Of a DNA stretch of 64,000 bases, positions 57,149-64,000 are shown one piece after another. Below the pieces are notes generated by a model, which was given only the letters and a program-made list of their open reading frames with translations, did no database searches and was not told the DNA's origin. The position numbers and the translations under genes were made by a program. The stretch comes from Deinococcus actinosclerus (GTDB lineage Bacteria; Deinococcota; Deinococci; Deinococcales; Deinococcaceae). The stretch covers positions 2,975,501 to 3,039,500 of the forward strand of contig NZ_CP013910.1 in the NCBI RefSeq assembly GCF_001507665.1, given 5' to 3'. Every line of letters starts with the position of its first letter. The first letter of the stretch is position 1.

Positions 57149-57544
57149 ATGACCACCGACCTCGAAACCCGCTGGCAGACCCTCGACCACGAGTGGCAGA
57201 CCGTCAGTCGCGCCCTGGAACACGCCCTGAACACCCACCACGACCTCAGCCTCAGCGAGTACCGCGTCCTCGCCGCGCTGGAAGCCAAACACGACCACCA
57301 CCACCGCATGCAGGTCCTCGCCGATCTGGCCGGGCTCTCCCAGAGCGCCACCACCCGCCTCGTCGCCCGGCTCGAGGCGCAGGACTGCGGCCTGCTCGCC
57401 CGCTACATGTGCCCCACCGACCGGCGCGGCGTGTACACCGAGATCACCCCCACCGGCCTCGCCAAGCTCGCCCGCGCCCGCCAGACCGTCCAGGACACCC
57501 TCGCCGGGCTCTGGACCGGCCGCGACACCCCCACCCCGGCCTGA
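57149..57544 (+). CDS. MarR family transcriptional regulator
   Basis: A protein of 131 residues: N-terminal dimer helix, LSLSEYRVLAALEAKHDHHHRMQVLADLAGLSQSATTRLVARLEAQ as the winged helix-turn-helix, then CPTDRRGVYTEITPTGLAKL as the wing. It probably represses the divergent MFS pump and itself through the palindrome between them. His residues HDHHHRM in the domain are unusual and might bind metal. Confidence 0.92.
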   Translation: MTTDLETRWQTLDHEWQTVSRALEHALNTHHDLSLSEYRVLAALEAKHDHHHRMQVLADLAGLSQSATTRLVARLEAQDCGLLARYMCPTDRRGVYTEITPTGLAKLARARQTVQDTLAGLWTGRDTPTPA

Positions 57545-57618
57545 CCCCCACCTCTGCCCCGTCCCGCACTGACAGCCCCATGCGCCACTCGGCGGATGCG
57601 CTTCCAGCGCCGGGTCGC

Positions 57619-57624
57619 TAGCCT
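57619..57624 (+). promoter_or_regulatory. TAGCCT -10 box for the ABC exporter
   Basis: TAGCCT ends 6 bases before the ATG at 57631. Confidence 0.45.
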
Positions 57625-57630
57625 GAGAAG

Positions 57631-59433
57631 ATGTCGTCTTCTGCCGTTCCGTCTCCTGCCGTGCCACCTGACGCTCCGCCGCGGAGCGCGCTGGGGGTGC
57701 TGGGCACCTACCTGGGGCCGCTGAAGTGGCAGGTGGCGGCGCTGGCCGCGCTGCTGCTGACCGGCACGGGCCTGAACCTGCTGCTGCCGCAGCTGCTGCA
57801 ACAGTTCGTGGACAACGCCAAGCAGGGCGCAGGCGCGGACGTCGCGGGACTGGTGCGGCTGGCGGGCCTGTACATCCTGCTCGCGGTGGGCGTGCAGCTC
57901 ATGACCGCCGGGGCGACGTACGTGGGCGCGCGGGTCGGCTGGACCGCCACGAACCGCCTGCGCGCCGACCTGATGGCGCACCTGCTGTCGCTGGACATGC
58001 GCGAACACAAGGAGCGCACGCCGGGCGAGATGATCGAACGGATCGACGGGGACGTGACGGCCCTGAGCAACTTCTTCTCGCAGTTCGCGGTGCGGGTGTT
58101 CGGCGCGGCGCTGCTGCTGACCGGCGCGCTGGTCATGTTCTTCCGCGAGGACTGGCGGATCGGACTGGGCGTGACCGTGTTCACCGCCGTCACGCTGACC
58201 GCCATGAACCGCGTGCGGAAGCTGGGCGTGGAACCCACCCGCCTGGAACGCGAGGCGAGCGCGCGGCTGTTCGGCTTCGTCGAGGAGCGTCTCGCGGGCC
58301 TGGAGGACGTGCGCAGCCTGGGCGCGGGCGGGCATCACCTGCGGCGCTTCCTGGACGTGCAGCGCCATTTCTTCACGCGCTCGATCAGCTCGTGGCGGCG
58401 GCGCAGCGTCGTGTGGCAGCTGAGCATGGCGCTGTTCGCGGTCGGGTACGTGGGCGTGCTGGGCGCGGCGGTGGGCCTGTATGCCAGCGGCGCGATCACG
58501 CTGGGCACGGCGTTCCTGCTCTACCAGTACATGACGCTGGTGGAGGAACCCATCGACCAGCTCACGCAGCAGCTTCAGGACCTCCAGAAGGCCGGGGCGA
58601 GCCTGGGGCGCGTGTCGGAACTGCTCGCGCTGCGCAGCGCCGTGCGCGGGGGCGAGACGCCCCTCCCGGCGGGACCGCTGCCGCTGGCGTTCCGGGACGT
58701 GACCTTCAGCTACGCCCCCGAGGACCCGCAGGCGCGCGGCGTGCTGCGCGGCGTGAACTTCGAGCTGCCCGCCGGGCAGACCGTGGGCCTGCTGGGCCGC
58801 ACCGGCAGCGGCAAGACCACCCTCACCCGCCTGATCTCCAGGCTGTACGACGCCACGCAGGGCGAGATCCTGCTGGGCGGCGTGAACGTGCAGGCCACGC
58901 CCCTGCACGACCTGCGCTCCCGCGTGGCGGTCGTCACGCAGGACGTGCAGCTGTTCCAGGCGAGCGTGCGCGACAACCTCAGCTTCTTCGACCCGCACGT
59001 CACCGACGCGCAGGTGGAGGCCGCGCTGCACGAGGTCGGCCTGAGCACCTGGCTGGCCCGCCTGCCCGACGGCGTGCGGACGCCGCTGCCCACCGGGAGC
59101 CTGTCCGCCGGGGAGGCGCAGCTCCTGGCGTTCGCGCGCGTCATGCTGCGCGACCCCAGCCTGATCATCCTGGATGAACCCAGCAGCCGCCTCGACCCCG
59201 CCACCGAGGCCCTGCTGACGGCCGCCATGACCCGCCTGCTGTCGGGCCGCACCGCGATCATCATCGCGCACCGCCTCGACACCGTCGCCCGCGCCGACCG
59301 CATCCTGGTCCTCGGCGACGGCGAGGTGCTCGAGGACGGCCGCCGCGACGACCTCGCCCGCGACCCCCGCAGTCACTACGCGGCCCTGCTGCGCGCCGGA
59401 CAACTGAACGAACACGAAGGAGTGCTCGCATGA
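57631..59433 (+). CDS. ABC exporter half-transporter 1 (canonical Walker B, degenerate signature)
   Basis: A protein of 600 residues: six-helix transmembrane domain (about 25-330) and an ATP-binding domain with Walker A GRTGSGKTT (389-397), signature LSAGE (about 491-495, not LSGGQ), Walker B LIILDEP with catalytic Glu516 and His in IIAHRLD. It overlaps the second half-transporter by ATGA. Together they look like the TM287/288 or LmrCD type of heterodimeric exporter, carrying drugs or lipids outward. Confidence 0.93.
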   Translation: MSSSAVPSPAVPPDAPPRSALGVLGTYLGPLKWQVAALAALLLTGTGLNLLLPQLLQQFVDNAKQGAGADVAGLVRLAGLYILLAVGVQLMTAGATYVGARVGWTATNRLRADLMAHLLSLDMREHKERTPGEMIERIDGDVTALSNFFSQFAVRVFGAALLLTGALVMFFREDWRIGLGVTVFTAVTLTAMNRVRKLGVEPTRLEREASARLFGFVEERLAGLEDVRSLGAGGHHLRRFLDVQRHFFTRSISSWRRRSVVWQLSMALFAVGYVGVLGAAVGLYASGAITLGTAFLLYQYMTLVEEPIDQLTQQLQDLQKAGASLGRVSELLALRSAVRGGETPLPAGPLPLAFRDVTFSYAPEDPQARGVLRGVNFELPAGQTVGLLGRTGSGKTTLTRLISRLYDATQGEILLGGVNVQATPLHDLRSRVAVVTQDVQLFQASVRDNLSFFDPHVTDAQVEAALHEVGLSTWLARLPDGVRTPLPTGSLSAGEAQLLAFARVMLRDPSLIILDEPSSRLDPATEALLTAAMTRLLSGRTAIIIAHRLDTVARADRILVLGDGEVLEDGRRDDLARDPRSHYAALLRAGQLNEHEGVLA

Positions 59434-61241
59434 CCACCTCTCCCCTCCCCTCCTCACCGGCGCCCGCGAAGGAGCGGACCTTCCCGCTGTCGAAGGAACT
59501 GTTCCGTTACAAGCCGGGGCTGTTCGCGTTCAACCTGTTCATGTGGGGCATGGTGCACGCCAGCCCGGCGCTGCTGACCCTGGCGGTGAGCGGCGTGTTC
59601 CGCGCGCTGGAGCAGGCCGACAGCCTGAAGACCGGCGGGCAGCCGATCAATCCGGCGATTGCCGCCGCGTGGGTGTCGGTCGCGTGGTTCGCGTTCGTGC
59701 GCCTGAGCCGCTTCGGGATCTTCTACGGCGCGTTCCGCGCGTGGATCGAGCTGTGGTACACCCTGGACGCCCTGGTGCGCCGCAACCTCCTGAGCTACCT
59801 GCTCACCGCCCGCCGCTCCCGGCGCCTGCCCGACACGCCCGCCGAGGCGGTCAGCCGCTTCCGCGACGACGTGGAGGACGTCGCCGGGTACACGGAAGTG
59901 TGGGTGGACGGCGCGGGCTTCGTGCTGTACTCCGTGGTGGCGATCACGCTGATGGCCCGCGTGGACCCGCTCATCACGGCGCTGGTGTGCACGCCGCTGC
60001 TCTTGATGGTGGTGTTCGTGCAGCGCCTGTCGCCCACCATCCGCACGTACCGCCGCCGCATGCGCGAGGCGACCGCCCGCGTCACCGACTTCATCGGCGA
60101 GACCTTCGGGGCCGTGAGCGCCGTGAAACTCGCCGCGCGTGAAGGCGGCATGGTCACGCACCTGCGCTCCTTAGGCGAAACGCGCCGCCACGCCGCGCTG
60201 CGGGACGTGCTGCTGACCGAACTGATCCGCGGGGTGAACACGAACATGGTGAACCTCGCCGTGGGCCTCGTGCTGCTGCTCGGCGCGAACAAGGTGCGCG
60301 GCGGCACGCTGGACGTCGCGGACTTCGTGCTGTTCATCGGCCTGCTGCCCCGCCTGACCGGCAGCATGGGCTTCTTCGGGGACGCCATCGCCCGCCACCG
60401 CCGCACCGGCGTCAGCTACGACCGCATGACCCGCCTGCTGCAGGACGCGCCGGACACCACCATCGTCGAGCACCACGACGCCTACCTGAACCGCGAGGCG
60501 CCCGCCGCGCCCCCCGCCCCCACCGCCATCCCCCTGCGCGAGCTGCGCGTGGACGGCCTGACCGCCCTGCACCCCAGCGGTCTGGGCGTCCACGACGCGA
60601 GCTTCAGCGTGGCACGCGGCGAGTTCGTGGTGGTTACCGGCCGCATCGGCAGCGGCAAGAGCACCCTGCTGCGCGCCGTGCTGGGCCTCATCCCCACCCA
60701 GTCCGGCACCGTCGCCTGGAACGGCGAAACCCAGGACGACCCCGCCTCGTTCCTCGTCCCGCCCCGCAGCGCGTACACCGCGCAACTCCCGAACCTCTTC
60801 AGCGACACCCTGCGCGAGAACATCACCAGCGGCGCCGACGAGGCGCACCTGAACCGCGCCGTGCAGCTCGCCGTTCTGGAACCCGACCTGCACGCCCTGA
60901 GCGGCGGCCTCGACACCCCCGTCGGCGCGCGCGGCGTGAAACTCAGCGGCGGACAGATCCAGCGGGCCGCCGTCGCCCGCATGCTCGCCCGCCCCGCCGA
61001 CCTCCTGGTGTTCGACGACGTCAGCAGCGCCCTGGACGCCCGCACCGAGGCGCAACTCTGGCAGGGCCTCGCCCAGACCGACGCCACCTGCCTCGTCGTC
61101 AGCCACCGCCGCGCCGCCCTGCTGCGCGCCGACCGCATCCTCCTGATGGAAGGCGGCCGCATCACCGATGAAGGCACGCTGCCTGACCTGCTCGAACGCA
61201 GCGACGAGATGCGCGCCCTCTGGGCCGAACAGGACGGATAA
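59430..61241 (+). CDS. ABC exporter half-transporter 2 (canonical signature, degenerate Walker B)
   Basis: A protein of 603 residues, six-helix domain then ATP-binding domain: Walker A GRIGSGKST (404-412), signature LSGGQ (505-509), Walker B LLVFDD with Asp530 where the catalytic Glu should be, and His in VVSHRRA. In the dimer its Walker site faces the degenerate LSAGE of half 1, giving one non-hydrolytic ATP site, and its good signature completes the active one. Ends in a perfect hairpin. Confidence 0.93.
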   Translation: MTTSPLPSSPAPAKERTFPLSKELFRYKPGLFAFNLFMWGMVHASPALLTLAVSGVFRALEQADSLKTGGQPINPAIAAAWVSVAWFAFVRLSRFGIFYGAFRAWIELWYTLDALVRRNLLSYLLTARRSRRLPDTPAEAVSRFRDDVEDVAGYTEVWVDGAGFVLYSVVAITLMARVDPLITALVCTPLLLMVVFVQRLSPTIRTYRRRMREATARVTDFIGETFGAVSAVKLAAREGGMVTHLRSLGETRRHAALRDVLLTELIRGVNTNMVNLAVGLVLLLGANKVRGGTLDVADFVLFIGLLPRLTGSMGFFGDAIARHRRTGVSYDRMTRLLQDAPDTTIVEHHDAYLNREAPAAPPAPTAIPLRELRVDGLTALHPSGLGVHDASFSVARGEFVVVTGRIGSGKSTLLRAVLGLIPTQSGTVAWNGETQDDPASFLVPPRSAYTAQLPNLFSDTLRENITSGADEAHLNRAVQLAVLEPDLHALSGGLDTPVGARGVKLSGGQIQRAAVARMLARPADLLVFDDVSSALDARTEAQLWQGLAQTDATCLVVSHRRAALLRADRILLMEGGRITDEGTLPDLLERSDEMRALWAEQDG

Positions 61242-61249
61242 GGGCGGCA

Positions 61250-61292
61250 CAGGAACAGGGGGCGTCGGCTGACCCGACGCCCCCTGTTCCTG
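61250..61292. terminator. bidirectional hairpin, ABC exporter and ComEC-like gene
   Basis: A perfect 19-bp inverted repeat (61250-61268 with 61274-61292) and 5-base loop between convergent genes. No U tract. Confidence 0.75.
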
Positions 61293-61299
61293 TACCCGC

Positions 61300-62355
61300 T
61301 CAGCGGTCGGTGGTGATGGTGTACGTGCCGTCGCCGCTGCCCTGGACGGTGACGGTGCCCTGGCGGTCGGTGCGGTACACGCGCGCTCCGGCCTGCTTGT
61401 AGAGGTCCAGAGCCTTCTTGGTGGGGTGCCCGTAGGAGTTGGGCGTGCCGACGCTGATGACGACGTTCTCGGGGCGGACGTACGCGAGCCACGCGGCGCT
61501 GTCGCCGTTCGCGGCGCCGTGGTGGATGCTCTTGTACACCTGGAAGGGGCCCCTGAGGTCGTCGCGTTCCTGCGCGAGCCAGCCTTCGGTTTCCGGGGTT
61601 TCGCTGTCGCCGGTCATCAGGGCGCGGAAAGAACCGAACTGCAGGGCGACGCCGACGCTGTTCTCGTTCTGCCCGTCGCCCATGCCGGGGGGTGGGGCGA
61701 TCACGCGGAGTTTGACACTGCCGAGGTTCACGGTCTGGTTGCTGGCTTTCGTGAAGGTGCTCCCGGCGTCCTGGAGGTTCTTCACGAGGCGCTCCCAGGT
61801 CTGGGTGGTGCCGCCCAGGCCGTTGTTGATGAACACGCGTGGTTTCAGCGTGGCGGCGGGGACGAGGCCCGCGATGTGGTCGGCGTCGGCGTGCGTGGCG
61901 ACCATCAGGTCGAGCTTGTCGAGGTTCAGCTCGCGGATGTACTCGCGCATGCGGTCCCCGCTGCGGCCCCCGTCGATCAGGGCGGTCTTGCCCTCGGGGC
62001 TCTGGATCAGGATGGCGTCGCCCTGGCCGATGTCGAGGAAACGGATGGTGACCTGCCCGGCGGGTCCTCCCGTGGGCTTGGTTTCTGGGCTGTCCTGGCC
62101 GCCCTGTTTCATCCAGCCGCACGCGGCGAGGCTGGCAGTGCCGATCAGCACGAGGACGCCCAGCAGGTCTGACGGACTGGGGCCCTTGCGGGCAGCGGGT
62201 TTCTTCTTGGCGCGGCCGCGGGGCGGGGTTTTCGCCTCGGCTTTCGGGATGGCCCGGGCGCTGGCTTCAGGCGCTCTGGCGGGGGTCTTGCGGGCGGGCG
62301 CGGCCTTCTTCGGGGCGGCCTTTCTGGGGGCGGGGACCTTCTTCGGGCCGGTCAC
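61300..62355 (-). CDS. ComEC-like metallo-beta-lactamase with histone-like basic tail
   Basis: A protein of 351 residues. Residues 1-60 are a Lys/Arg/Ala/Pro tail with 19 basic residues, resembling a histone H1 or lysine-rich HU tail. One membrane helix (about 61-78) ends in LAAC (Cys79), like a lipobox. The MBL domain has FLDIGQGDAILIQ and THADADHIAG (His155, Asp157, Asp159, His160), the form found in ComEC C-terminal domains, and later TGDSE and KSIHHGA. It probably cleaves nucleic acid or nucleotides at the membrane. It overlaps DUF3006 by ATGA. Confidence 0.88.
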   Translation of the reverse strand: MTGPKKVPAPRKAAPKKAAPARKTPARAPEASARAIPKAEAKTPPRGRAKKKPAARKGPSPSDLLGVLVLIGTASLAACGWMKQGGQDSPETKPTGGPAGQVTIRFLDIGQGDAILIQSPEGKTALIDGGRSGDRMREYIRELNLDKLDLMVATHADADHIAGLVPAATLKPRVFINNGLGGTTQTWERLVKNLQDAGSTFTKASNQTVNLGSVKLRVIAPPPGMGDGQNENSVGVALQFGSFRALMTGDSETPETEGWLAQERDDLRGPFQVYKSIHHGAANGDSAAWLAYVRPENVVISVGTPNSYGHPTKKALDLYKQAGARVYRTDRQGTVTVQGSGDGTYTITTDR

Positions 62356-62717
62356 AGGTCGATCTCCCCCTGGTCGTTGGTGGGCGGGCCCTGGCGGGCG
62401 TTCAGGGCGTCCAGCTGCGCCTGCGCCTGCGTGCGCCGCGCCCGGGTCTCGTCGGGCAGCGCCTGGAAGCGCACCCCGTCCGGGCCGTCCTGCACGGCCA
62501 GCAGGTCGCCTTCGCGCACGCCGGCCGGGAGGTGACGCGCCGGCACGTCCACGGTCGCGCCGTCCGGGCGTTCCAGCCGCGCGACGGGCCCGTGGGGCGT
62601 CTCCTCCAGCGCGTCCACCGTCCAGCGGTCCGGGGTCGGGGCGCCGGGCCGCTGGGGTGCCGGGTCGACCTGCCCGCCGGAACGCTCTGTTTCAGACCGA
62701 AGATCTTCGGGCATCAT
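62352..62717 (-). CDS. DUF3006 family protein
   Basis: A protein of 121 residues. The core WTVDALEETPHGPVARLERPDG and VPARHLPAGVREGDLL is the DUF3006 pattern, a small beta domain. Genes of this family often sit beside ComEC-like MBL genes, and here they are coupled by ATGA, so a joint role is likely but unknown. A TACGCT box is 6 bases above the ATG at 62717. Confidence 0.85.
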   Translation of the reverse strand: MMPEDLRSETERSGGQVDPAPQRPGAPTPDRWTVDALEETPHGPVARLERPDGATVDVPARHLPAGVREGDLLAVQDGPDGVRFQALPDETRARRTQAQAQLDALNARQGPPTNDQGEIDL

Positions 62718-62723
62718 GTCCTC

Positions 62724-62729
62724 AGCGTA
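62724..62729 (-). promoter_or_regulatory. TACGCT -10 box for DUF3006 and the ComEC-like gene
   Basis: Minus-strand TACGCT ends 6 bases before the ATG at 62717. Confidence 0.45.
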
Positions 62730-62744
62730 GCCTACGGGCGGGGG

Positions 62745-63782
62745 TCAGGAGGCGTCCTGCTGCTCGGGCAGGGGCAGCAGGTGGCGGTGGTCGTGCTTCG
62801 CGGCGTACATCCGGCTGTCGGCGCGGCGCAGCCAGTCATGCACGGACTCGCCGTCCTGACTGGCTGCCAGCCCCACGTTCAGGAACGGCCGGGCGGGCAG
62901 CGCCCGGCGCTCCAGCCGGCTGAGCAGCAGCCCGAGCTGCTCCTGCGCCTGCGCCTCGCCGCAGGGCAGCAGCAGCGCGAACTCGTCCCCGCCCAGCCGG
63001 AACGCCTGGCCGCGTGCGGCGGTCAGGTCCAGCAGCGTCTCGGCCACGCCGCGCAGCACCTCGTCCCCGGCCGCGTGCCCCAGTTCGTCGTTGACGCGCT
63101 TGAACTGCTGCACGTCCATGACCGCCAGGGTCGCCGCGCCCGGCCGGCGCAGCGCCTCGGTCATCCGCAGCACGAACTGCCGGCGGTTGAGGAGGCCGGT
63201 CAGGGGATCGGTGTTCGCCTCGCGTTCCAGCTGCTCGTGCAGCGCGGCGTTCTCCATCACGATGCCCAGCTGCACGGCCAGCAGTTCCAGGAACTCCAGG
63301 TCCTCGGGCGTGAAGGCGTCCAGGGCGTAGCTCTGCACGGACAGCACCCCCAGCACGGTCGTCCCGGTCCGCAGCGGCACACCCATCCACGACATCGTGT
63401 GCGGCAGGTCCGGGCGGTAGTGCACGCGCACCACCGTCAGCCGCTCGCGTTCCAGGTACGCGGGCAGGTCGTTTTCAAGCCGGACGCGGCCCGCCACGAC
63501 CCGTTCCAGCAGGCCGTCCTGGCGCGGCCCGAGCCACTGCTCCGTGATCACGTCGCTTTCCAGGGTCTGCACGGCCCAGCCGCCTTCGGGCGTGGGGCGC
63601 GCCAGCAGGGTCACGGACGACGCGAACAGCGCCTTGACCTGCCCATGCATGGTGCGCAGCAGTTCCTCGGTGCGGACGTGACGGGACAGCGCCGCGATCA
63701 CCTGCACCAGAGAGCGGTACCGGGCAATCTGCCGCCGAGCGTCCGTCCATTCCGTGGTCACCTTCCCAGAATTGTGCCACAT
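62745..63782 (-). CDS. GAF-GGDEF diguanylate cyclase
   Basis: A protein of about 345 residues: a GAF domain (about 30-190, with MSWMGVPLRTGTTVLGVLSVQS) and a GGDEF domain whose active site RLGGDEFALLLP (264-268 for GGDEF) is intact. The metal-site line reads MDVQQFKRVND, with the first Asp kept. The upstream RxxD allosteric site is not present (AARG), so product inhibition may be missing. It would make cyclic di-GMP from two GTP in the cytoplasm. The start is uncertain; ATG 63782 is chosen, a GTG at 63764 is possible. Confidence 0.9.
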   Translation of the reverse strand: MWHNSGKVTTEWTDARRQIARYRSLVQVIAALSRHVRTEELLRTMHGQVKALFASSVTLLARPTPEGGWAVQTLESDVITEQWLGPRQDGLLERVVAGRVRLENDLPAYLERERLTVVRVHYRPDLPHTMSWMGVPLRTGTTVLGVLSVQSYALDAFTPEDLEFLELLAVQLGIVMENAALHEQLEREANTDPLTGLLNRRQFVLRMTEALRRPGAATLAVMDVQQFKRVNDELGHAAGDEVLRGVAETLLDLTAARGQAFRLGGDEFALLLPCGEAQAQEQLGLLLSRLERRALPARPFLNVGLAASQDGESVHDWLRRADSRMYAAKHDHRHLLPLPEQQDAS

Positions 63783-63880
63783 CAAATCTTTCGGGCCCGT
63801 CACAGCCCACCCCGCGCGCCGGCGGCCACCGACGCACGCTGAAGTGAGGATCGGGGACATTCCCGCGCGGGGGCCGGGCG

Positions 63881-63886
63881 TATGCT
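63881..63886 (+). promoter_or_regulatory. TATGCT -10 box for the mqnE-like gene
   Basis: TATGCT ends 6 bases before the ATG at 63893. Confidence 0.45.
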
Positions 63887-63892
63887 GCCCGT

Positions 63893-64000
63893 ATGAACTG
63901 GCTCTCCGACCCGGCGCTCGCGCCCATCGCCCAGAAGGTGGAATCGGGGCAGCGCCTGAACTTCGAAGAAGGCATGCAGCTGTTCAGAACCCGCGACCTG
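63893..64000 (+). CDS. probable aminodeoxyfutalosine synthase, 5' part only
   Basis: Only 36 codons are in the window. The start (LSDPALAPIAQKVESGQ and FEEGMQLFRTRDL) matches the N-terminal pattern of MqnE-type radical SAM enzymes (K-V-x-x-G-x-R-L ... E-x-G). MqnE joins the futalosine route to menaquinone, the pathway used in Deinococcus. The radical SAM cysteines lie beyond the edge, so MqnC and other relatives are not excluded. Confidence 0.6.
   Translation, partial: MNWLSDPALAPIAQKVESGQRLNFEEGMQLFRTRDL

Noticed and set aside
55832..57667. A 611-residue reading of the MFS pump
   Set aside because: The first ~218 codons run through the divergent MarR gene and operator; the ATG at 57013 with GGAGA is the real start.

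Overview
The window is about 70% GC and looks like chromosomal DNA of a Deinococcus (Deinococcota). The assignment rests on a caa3 oxidase locus with an A2-type subunit I-III fusion, a DnaE with a large lineage-type insertion, PilT, a probable futalosine-pathway gene at the right edge, and a promoter habit typical of this genus: a TAnnnT box ending only 5-9 bases before the start codon of many genes (leaderless transcription). There is no phage, plasmid, CRISPR array or intact insertion sequence. I see about 66 protein genes, one tRNA-Trp, and four copies of a dispersed hairpin repeat.

1-10.9 kb: a left-pointing operon of nitrilase, GNAT acetyltransferase and MccF-type S66 peptidase, with a phosphoesterase cut by the edge. 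Then a rightward folate-type ligase, a frameshifted DinB-like gene and pilT face dnaE across a perfect 20-bp hairpin. Two membrane proteins of unknown role lie directly upstream of dnaE. 10.9-24.1 kb: a PAS membrane protein, panB, an MFS exporter, then the caa3 oxidase locus (ctaM diverging from ctaA-ctaB, coxB, coxA-C, sco), ruvB, a concentrative nucleoside transporter and a cysteine-less ArsC/Spx-fold protein.

24.1-30.4 kb: a tightly packed left-pointing block holding a molybdopterin oxidoreductase, two RibD_C/DHFR-fold reductases, an SDR, a peptidase E, three VOC proteins and a DUF1905 protein, mostly with ATGA overlaps. It reads as an accessory detoxification or stress set with no assigned pathway. 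30.7-46.4 kb: a secreted metallopeptidase, an aldo/keto reductase, pnp, a class A penicillin-binding protein with a long Pro/acidic tail, ttcA, an HAD hydrolase, LysE, accDA behind a nested palindrome, cutA, lipoproteins, an HD hydrolase, a lower-GC gap with a decayed reading frame, and tRNA-Trp.

46.4-64 kb: nth and an MFS protein, a coiled-coil/zinc-ribbon protein, L-asparaginase, hemC, then a GH1-family protein that has lost both catalytic glutamates, translationally coupled to a sugar-type MFS symporter. After these come a quinone-oxidoreductase-like MDR protein, a MarR/MFS efflux pair around a palindromic operator, a heterodimeric ABC exporter with one degenerate ATP site, a ComEC-like metallo-beta-lactamase with a histone-like basic tail plus DUF3006, a GAF-GGDEF cyclase, and the start of a probable mqnE.

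The most notable items are the catalytically dead GH1 protein with its transporter, the repeat family whose hairpin stem changes between copies while pairing is kept, the GNAT/MccF pair that resembles two microcin C immunity activities, the basic-tailed ComEC-like protein, and the 24-30 kb block.
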